From NCBI GenBank assembly GCA_947179155.2, contig OX359281.1, positions 43,737,967 through 43,801,966 of the forward strand: DNA of 64,000 nucleotides, read 5' to 3'. How positions within the stretch are numbered: position 1 is the stretch's first letter; the number at the start of each line of letters is the position of its first letter. This DNA comes from Hedera helix (Eukaryota > Streptophyta > Magnoliopsida > Apiales > Araliaceae). Positions 59,008-64,000 of this stretch are shown one piece after another. The position numbers were made by a program, and so were the translations under genes. Below the pieces are notes generated by a model. It was not told the DNA's origin and ran no database searches. It saw nothing but the letters and a program-made list of their open reading frames with translations.

Positions 59008-60729
59008 TGGGAAGCTGTCGCAAGCAACCAAAAATAAAATCTTACTTTGAAAAATATTAATGTAGTAGTGAAAGTAAGAGTCGAACCCACAGAGAGTGAA
59101 TTGTTTTAATAAATCTAATGTTTTCAAAAATATCTAATTAAATGAGGGGTTTGGAATTAATTATTAACTAATTAAAATTCAAATAAACAAGTAAAACTGA
59201 ATAATAAATAAATATGAGAAAAATCAATTAAAACAAACTTCAGTTCCTTAGTTCAGTATCCACTTCTTTTAATTAACAAATTAATCAAGTTATTATTATC
59301 TTTTCCTTCAATTGAAATTAATAATCCTAGATAACCGACAATCGCCAAGCTACCCGAAATCCTCCTTAAATTATAAATCTAATGCAGCAATCGCTCACAA
59401 AAGACCCTAACTATCATACAACCTAGAACTATCAGTCTAGATTTAATATAACAGTTACATTAAAAATTAGAGAATTAGATTATTCCAAGCAACAATCTCA
59501 ACATCGCGGACCATTTAACTTGTCATCTTGATAATCATAATAATATTCAAAAGTTTGTCCACAATCAAATATTATTAACTGCTACTTATGATCAGATAAA
59601 ATATCGTTTGCTTGATATCAAATTTTAATCTAGCATATGACAAAAACTTAATTAATTCAACTGGCCAAATCAAATTAATCAAATAAATATCATAAAATAA
59701 TTAAAACAGATCATCAAGAATAAATTTCATGCATGAAGGAATAAATAATAAAACTAAATTAAAACATTAATTAAAAATAAGGTTCAACATCCCTTTAGAA
59801 CTGAAAAATAAAAACTAGCCAAACATAATAAAAATAATATACACTAGTTGAAAAACTCTCTCCAAGAAATTAGGAAAAAGATCTCCCAAAAACTTACAAT
59901 CCATAATGAGAGGTTGACCCTCTATTTATAGGCCTCTAACTTGTCCAAACCCTAATAGGATTTACAATTAAAAATAAAAGAAAAAGAAAAATAATTATTA
60001 TCCTAACCCTAGTTGGAATTAAAATTCAATTTGGAATCAAAAAGTAGCAAAAATCGGAAATAATCTCGTTTTTCAGCAATTCCGTGTCAAACAAACGCGC
60101 CTTAAGACCGGCAGTTGACCAAGTCAACGCGTTTAACGCGTCCGCTGACGTCAGCCATCATTCCGCGCATTGCGCGGATTTTTTTTTTTCAACTGCCGCT
60201 TCTCCAAACGACGTCGTTTCTGTGTTCGCCCGTTCCTCGCACTTCGTGCATTGCGCGGACGTTTTCTGTTTTATTGAAACGGCGTCGTTTCGGACCGTGC
60301 GCTGATGCCGCCTACGCGCCCATTGCGCGAGCAAACTTCCAGTTATTTACGGTTCTGCCCCTCCGCGTCTTTTCTCCTTATTTACACTTTTGCTATCCGT
60401 GCGGTTTAATTACCGAAATGGCATCAGACTTTTACAAGATTTACAGATTTGCCCCCAAGCTTTATTTTTCCTACAAAATAAAATATAAAAATAAATAAAA
60501 ATAATATAAAAATACTAAAAATCCTAAAAGCACATAATAATAAATAAAAACACATAAATAAAAAGAAATATAAAAATACTATAAAATTACCTAAATTAAC
60601 ATAAATTAACTAAAATCCTATAAAACCTATTAAAACCAAAATAAGCTAAATAATTAAACATTTAAGCACACAATAAATATAAAAACTAAGTATTAGGGAA
60701 TAAAAATATCGTATAATTTAGTCCTATCA
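59008..60729 (-). mobile_element. Solo LTR 2 (1.7 kb), nested in the MITE
   Basis: Read on the minus strand it starts TGATAGGA and ends AGCTTCCCA, flanked on both sides by GGTAC (59003-59007 and 60730-60734). Removing it restores ACCGGTACCAAAATG. It contains a CpG-rich core at about 60090-60370. No gag-pol is present. Confidence 0.85.
60090..60370. other. CpG-rich core within solo LTR 2
   Basis: Dense CG dinucleotides with repeated words GCGCATTGCGCGG / GTGCATTGCGCGGAC / CCCATTGCGCGAGC, ACGTCGTTT / GGCGTCGTTT, and AACGCG stand out sharply from the AT-rich surroundings. Open frames here are by-products of composition. Confidence 0.8.
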
Positions 60730-61545
60730 GGTACCAAAATGTATAAAAAATCGAAAAAACAGGTACCTAATGATTCGATAAAAAATCGAAAAAACCAAAA
60801 TTTTTGAACTCCCTTAACCACCACCGTCCTTTTCCTAACATTTTCGAGTTCATTTCATAGCTAAGAAGTTGAAGTACAATACTCGGAGTGCTTTAGTCCT
60901 TTCACATGTGGTGAAAACACATACAAAATATTCGCTACCCTTTTTGGGGAGAAAATCGACCCTCCTATTGCGACCTTAAAGAGTTTCAGCTCAAATGTCA
61001 TAGCAATAATTACGCTATTATAAATATAAGAACTGATTTGACATTTCGCGTAGTTGATATCAATCAGTCCATTTAGGAAATAAAGATTCTAAGCGACGAT
61101 ATTGGTGATGATGCTAATAGTTGGCTGGCTGTATTGTCATATACCTTTCCAAATAAAACAATTTTAGGTTACAATTTTGTCATCGAAATTATTTACTTAA
61201 TCTTTGATTGTCCCTCGGGTCTAATATTGGACAATTTTACATGTTTGAAAAAATGGGGTTCGGAGTAATGGTTTCTACGTAGACAAATCATTCTCGGATG
61301 TTTGAAGAATGCGAAACTAAAATGTTGGTTCTGGTTCTTAGGAGGGCTTTTTAGGAATTAAGAAATAATGTGTCAATGACAATGATGGAACTATTGAAGC
61401 AGGGTTTTGGATTATATAATTGATGTAGTAGCATGTTCAGCTTGTGTGAATTCTAATGGGTTGTGCGGATCGAATTATGATTCAGGACGATTCCAGTGCA
61501 TCTGTCCGTGATGGAGCTTATCCGTATTTGTGCCTGAATCGAGGT

Positions 61546-61914
61546 GTGTTCATTTCCTAGTTTGTTATATACTCATTATAGAAATTGTCTGCAGCCTAGT
61601 TTTTGCTTTTCGAAGTCACAATTTGTCTTTTTATTATGACTGTAGAATCAGTGTCCACTACCTTTAGGTGTATATATACAAGCAAAGTATTGAGTACACA
61701 CAATATCTCACAAACTACTCAAATTGAATAATCCTATATTAATTGTTTTGTGTGGTCACGTAGTATGGAAAGATAGCTAAATTTTAATAATCGTTCAACT
61801 CTTATGTTTATGTTGTGTTAGAGTTGTGAGAATTGAGGTATGAATAAAATGATTAAAAATGATGAAATGCAAAAAAAAAAAAGTGTGTTAAGTTATTCAT
61901 TCTGACGGAAATGG
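61546..61914. other. Former intron of the unit 3 type-A exon
   Basis: AT-rich DNA following the exon-A donor. No feature seen. Confidence 0.45.
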
Positions 61915-61922
61915 ATCATTTC

Positions 61923-62465
61923 TAGACCTGGCAAAAAGGCTCGGGGCTCGCGGGCCGGCCCGGCCCAAAAAAATCGGGCTTTGGGTCTAAAAAATATAGT
62001 CCAAAAAAAGCTAGGCAATTTTTGGCCTGGCCCGGCCCGCGAGTTTTTTTTTTTTTTTTTGTTAAATTTATATTGCTTGATATTGTTGACAAAAAAAAAA
62101 ACTTAAAAAATGAATCAAATAAAGAATTATGAAGAATAAAAAAAATAATGTGTTATAATTATAAATAATTAGTGTTAATATTTATTTCAAATATAAAAAG
62201 TTAATCAATTATGTATGCTTCTTCCCGTGCTTTTTCGTGGGTTGGAAAAAGAAATCATGACACAAATGAAGATTTCATGTCTTACTTAATATTTTAAATT
62301 ATAAGTCATAATAATAAAAAAAATTTAAAAAAATTAGACAAATAGCCCACAGGACGGCCCGTACGGGCCAAACATTTCGTAGCTCGCAAAAAACCAAGCC
62401 ATTTTTGGCCCTGGCCGTTAAAAGCCCGACCCGTTTTGGCCCAACCCGCCCGTTTGCCAAGTCTA
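61923..62465. mobile_element. hAT-like MITE with TAGACCTGGCAAA ends
   Basis: The left TAGACCTGGCAAAAAGGC and right GCCCGTTTGCCAAGTCTA are inverted repeats. The 8-bp flanks ATCATTTC (61915-61922) and ATCCTTTC (62466-62473) are a target duplication with one change. Subterminal GGCCCGGCCC words are typical of this widespread plant hAT group. The element is 543 bp and non-coding. Confidence 0.9.
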
Positions 62466-62473
62466 ATCCTTTC

Positions 62474-63822
62474 CATAGAATAAAAGTTTATTCTATTTCT
62501 TTGATTTTTATTTTAGAGATGGAGGAATGAAACTTATTTCAATAGAAAGAATTTTTTTGACAATTATACCCTCTTATTGCAACACTAAGTATATTCTCTC
62601 ACCATCACCCCACCCACTGTCGCCGCTCACCACCGCCACCTACCATTGCCACAACCACCAAATTTTTTATATATATATATTTTTTTTTTGTGAGCGAGGG
62701 CAATGTATATATTTGGGTCATTTAAGTTTTTATTATTTTATTCTTGAATTCAGTCAAACATACACTTGAAATGCTAAAAAATATTTTATTCTTTTCTTTA
62801 TTTCAATCCTATCTCATTTTATTTTTTCAATTCGAATGCAGTATACGATTAACTAGTATATATAAGACTAGAATAGTTAGTAAAAAATAATATTAATATA
62901 TGCATATCCAAAAATTTCCTTATCAAATCACCACAAAAAAACCTAAACAAATCCTAGTATACAAAAGTGGTTGCTAAGATCAGCAGCCCTTTCTCTTTTT
63001 CAATTTGGCGCACACAGACTAAAATTCCAAACAGGTTCACTATCTCCATTGACCAAGAACCGGCCCTTGCCTTTTAGTCCACGTTTTATTCAATTTGATA
63101 GAAACTCCCCTGCACTTTTCTTCATTTTGAATATTACTCCACTTGTACATTACCAAATAATTCTCCCAATGCATATTCCTCGAATTAAGCATACCTTGCT
63201 CCCATCAGCCATAACAAATGTATGCTCAGCTCTCCCTCGTCATTTCACTCCATCTGTTCATACCGTAACACTAAAATTTAATGTTTTTTTAAAACTAGTT
63301 TTCTTAGTCATACATAAAAATAAAATAAAAAACTAAAATATATATTTTATAAATTATTTTTTATTAATACTGTTTGTGAAATATTTTTCTGAATAGAAAA
63401 CAATTTCTCCAATAATTATGTGTTTATATGTACGTATGCTCCCATCAACAAGCACTTGGAACAATTTGTTTTATTTCTCAACATGGGAAAGAGAAGTGAG
63501 AGTTTATTATTCACTAGTTTAACTGAATTGATGTGCTTGTTTATTTATTTAGAGAAAGTTTAGGTGTATATATTGTCCCATTCTATTCAAAAACTACTCT
63601 CTATTTCTTTTGACCAGAATAGAAAAGTAAAACAATGGTGGGGAAGGTGGCATCTAGTTGTCAATGGTGGTTGTCCACATGTATATTGAACATGAAAATG
63701 GACTCTAAAATGAGTCAAAACCAACAACATAGAAAATCTTATGATCTTAATGCTTCCCTCCAACTTCATACATCCTTCATCCTCCCCTGTTTCCTCTGTT
63801 TTCTTCTTTCTTTCCACTCGAA
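62474..63822. other. Region between unit 3 type A and type B
   Basis: AT-rich intergenic DNA; the final part should contain the promoter and leader of the type-B gene at 63823. A partial match to the LRK10L A leader (AATTCCAAACAGG...CAATTCTCCCAATGCATATTCC) at about 62990-63200 is weak. No other gene was seen. Confidence 0.45.
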
Positions 63823-64000
63823 ATGGATTTCCAAATGCCCCCCAAATCCCCAAAATCTCTTCACACTCTTATCACGATCCTCATCTTCACTACCTTAATG
63901 ATCAAATCTCGATCCACGGCCCCAAAACTCAGGCCCTGCCAGCCTCAAAACTGCGGACATGGACCAAACATAAGCTACCCTTTTTGGATTCCTCAAAAAC
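63823..64000 (+). CDS. LRK10L/WAK-like receptor kinase, type-B N-terminus, runs off the window
   Basis: ATG 63823 opens a frame still open at the window end: a signal peptide (hydrophobic LITILIFTTLMIK, residues about 15-30), then CQPQNCGHGPNISYPFWIPQK, the start of a GUB_WAK galacturonan-binding-type domain. It matches the type-B start on the minus strand at 55604-55417 and the broken copy at 51268. By analogy with unit 1 a TM-kinase exon should follow beyond the window; that is inference. No lesion is seen in the 59 visible codons. Confidence 0.85.
   Translation, partial: MDFQMPPKSPKSLHTLITILIFTTLMIKSRSTAPKLRPCQPQNCGHGPNISYPFWIPQK

Larger units (their letters stand above)
58676..60818. mobile_element. 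hAT-like MITE in the unit 3 signal-peptide region, itself split by a solo LTR
   Basis: Inverted ends GTTTAAGGGTGTCCA (left) and TGAACTCCCTTAAC (right) are flanked by the 8-bp duplication CACCACCA/CACCACCG (58668-58675, 60819-60826). Its own sequence is about 415 bp (58676-59007 and 60735-60818), rich in AACCGGTACCG and TTCGGT words. The rest is the inserted LTR. Confidence 0.8.
58629..61545 (+). pseudogene. LRK10L unit 3: type-A exon relic split by nested insertions
   Basis: ATG 58629 (MYAQIFLPRHNLITT) is the type-A signal peptide. It is cut at 58675 and resumes at 60819 to reach QYSECFSPFTCGENTYKI, then (shifted) YPFWGENRPSYCDL, FRVVDINQS, and near 61430-61510 CSACVNSNGLCGSN and CICP, with a GTGTGTTCATTTCC donor like unit 1. 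Stops and frameshifts (for example TAG in the INQS region, TGA after CICP) and the 2.1-kb insertion make it non-functional. No kinase follows directly. Confidence 0.85.

Noticed and set aside
60084..60498. Two plus-strand ORFs of 73 and 127 codons
   Set aside because: They lie in the CpG-rich core of a solo LTR, where stop codons are rare through base composition; no protein-like pattern.
63587..63898. ORFs of 87-88 codons on both strands
   Set aside because: They overlap the true type-B receptor start in other frames and have no family resemblance.
1..64000. tRNA, rRNA and CRISPR arrays
   Set aside because: None seen on reading either strand; CRISPR arrays are not expected in a plant nuclear genome.

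Overview
This is nuclear DNA of a flowering plant. Genes have GT-AG introns, the background is AT-rich, most of the window is non-coding, and small transposons and solo LTRs are everywhere. The gene content (NPG1, LRK10L receptor kinases, a PB1 protein, a plastid MurG homologue) points to a eudicot. I cannot name the species.

Left third (1-22.1 kb), a gene block. It holds the 3' part of a PB1-family protein gene (1-1818, +), a five-exon plastid MurG-type glycosyltransferase (3597-11161, +), the last three exons of a UCP031088-type alpha/beta hydrolase (15693-16292, +; upstream exons not found) and a five-exon RING-H2 protein on the minus strand (17671-22098). From memory, MurG, hydrolase and RING genes also lie side by side in Arabidopsis (about At1g73740-At1g73760), so this looks like old conserved gene order. 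Members of one hAT-like MITE family sit inside introns of both the MurG gene and the RING gene.

Middle (22.1-47.7 kb), mostly AT-rich intergenic DNA. It contains a long-armed fold-back element (24.9-25.7 kb), an orphan 3' exon (29449-29650), a roughly 1-kb tandem duplication carrying one open and one broken copy of a small Cys-rich protein gene (30.8-32.7 kb), a 65-residue membrane micro-protein gene (36155-36352, -), and an NPG1-like calmodulin-binding TPR gene (39682-45841, +). The NPG1-like gene is well conserved in sequence but broken by at least five small indels.

Right third (47.7-64 kb), a copia relic followed by a rearranged cluster of LRK10L/WAK-like receptor-kinase sequences. The cluster repeats one layout: ectodomain type A, then ectodomain type B, then a TM-kinase exon. 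It occurs once on the plus strand (49.7-55.0 kb), once as an inverted and heavily deleted copy (56.7-55.3 kb), and once as a relic plus a fresh start running off the window (about 56.9-64 kb). The third copy contains a readable nest of insertions: one solo LTR in its 5' leader, and a hAT-like MITE in its signal-peptide region that itself holds a second solo LTR of the same family. The A/B/kinase layout and the insertion nest are the most interesting content of the window.
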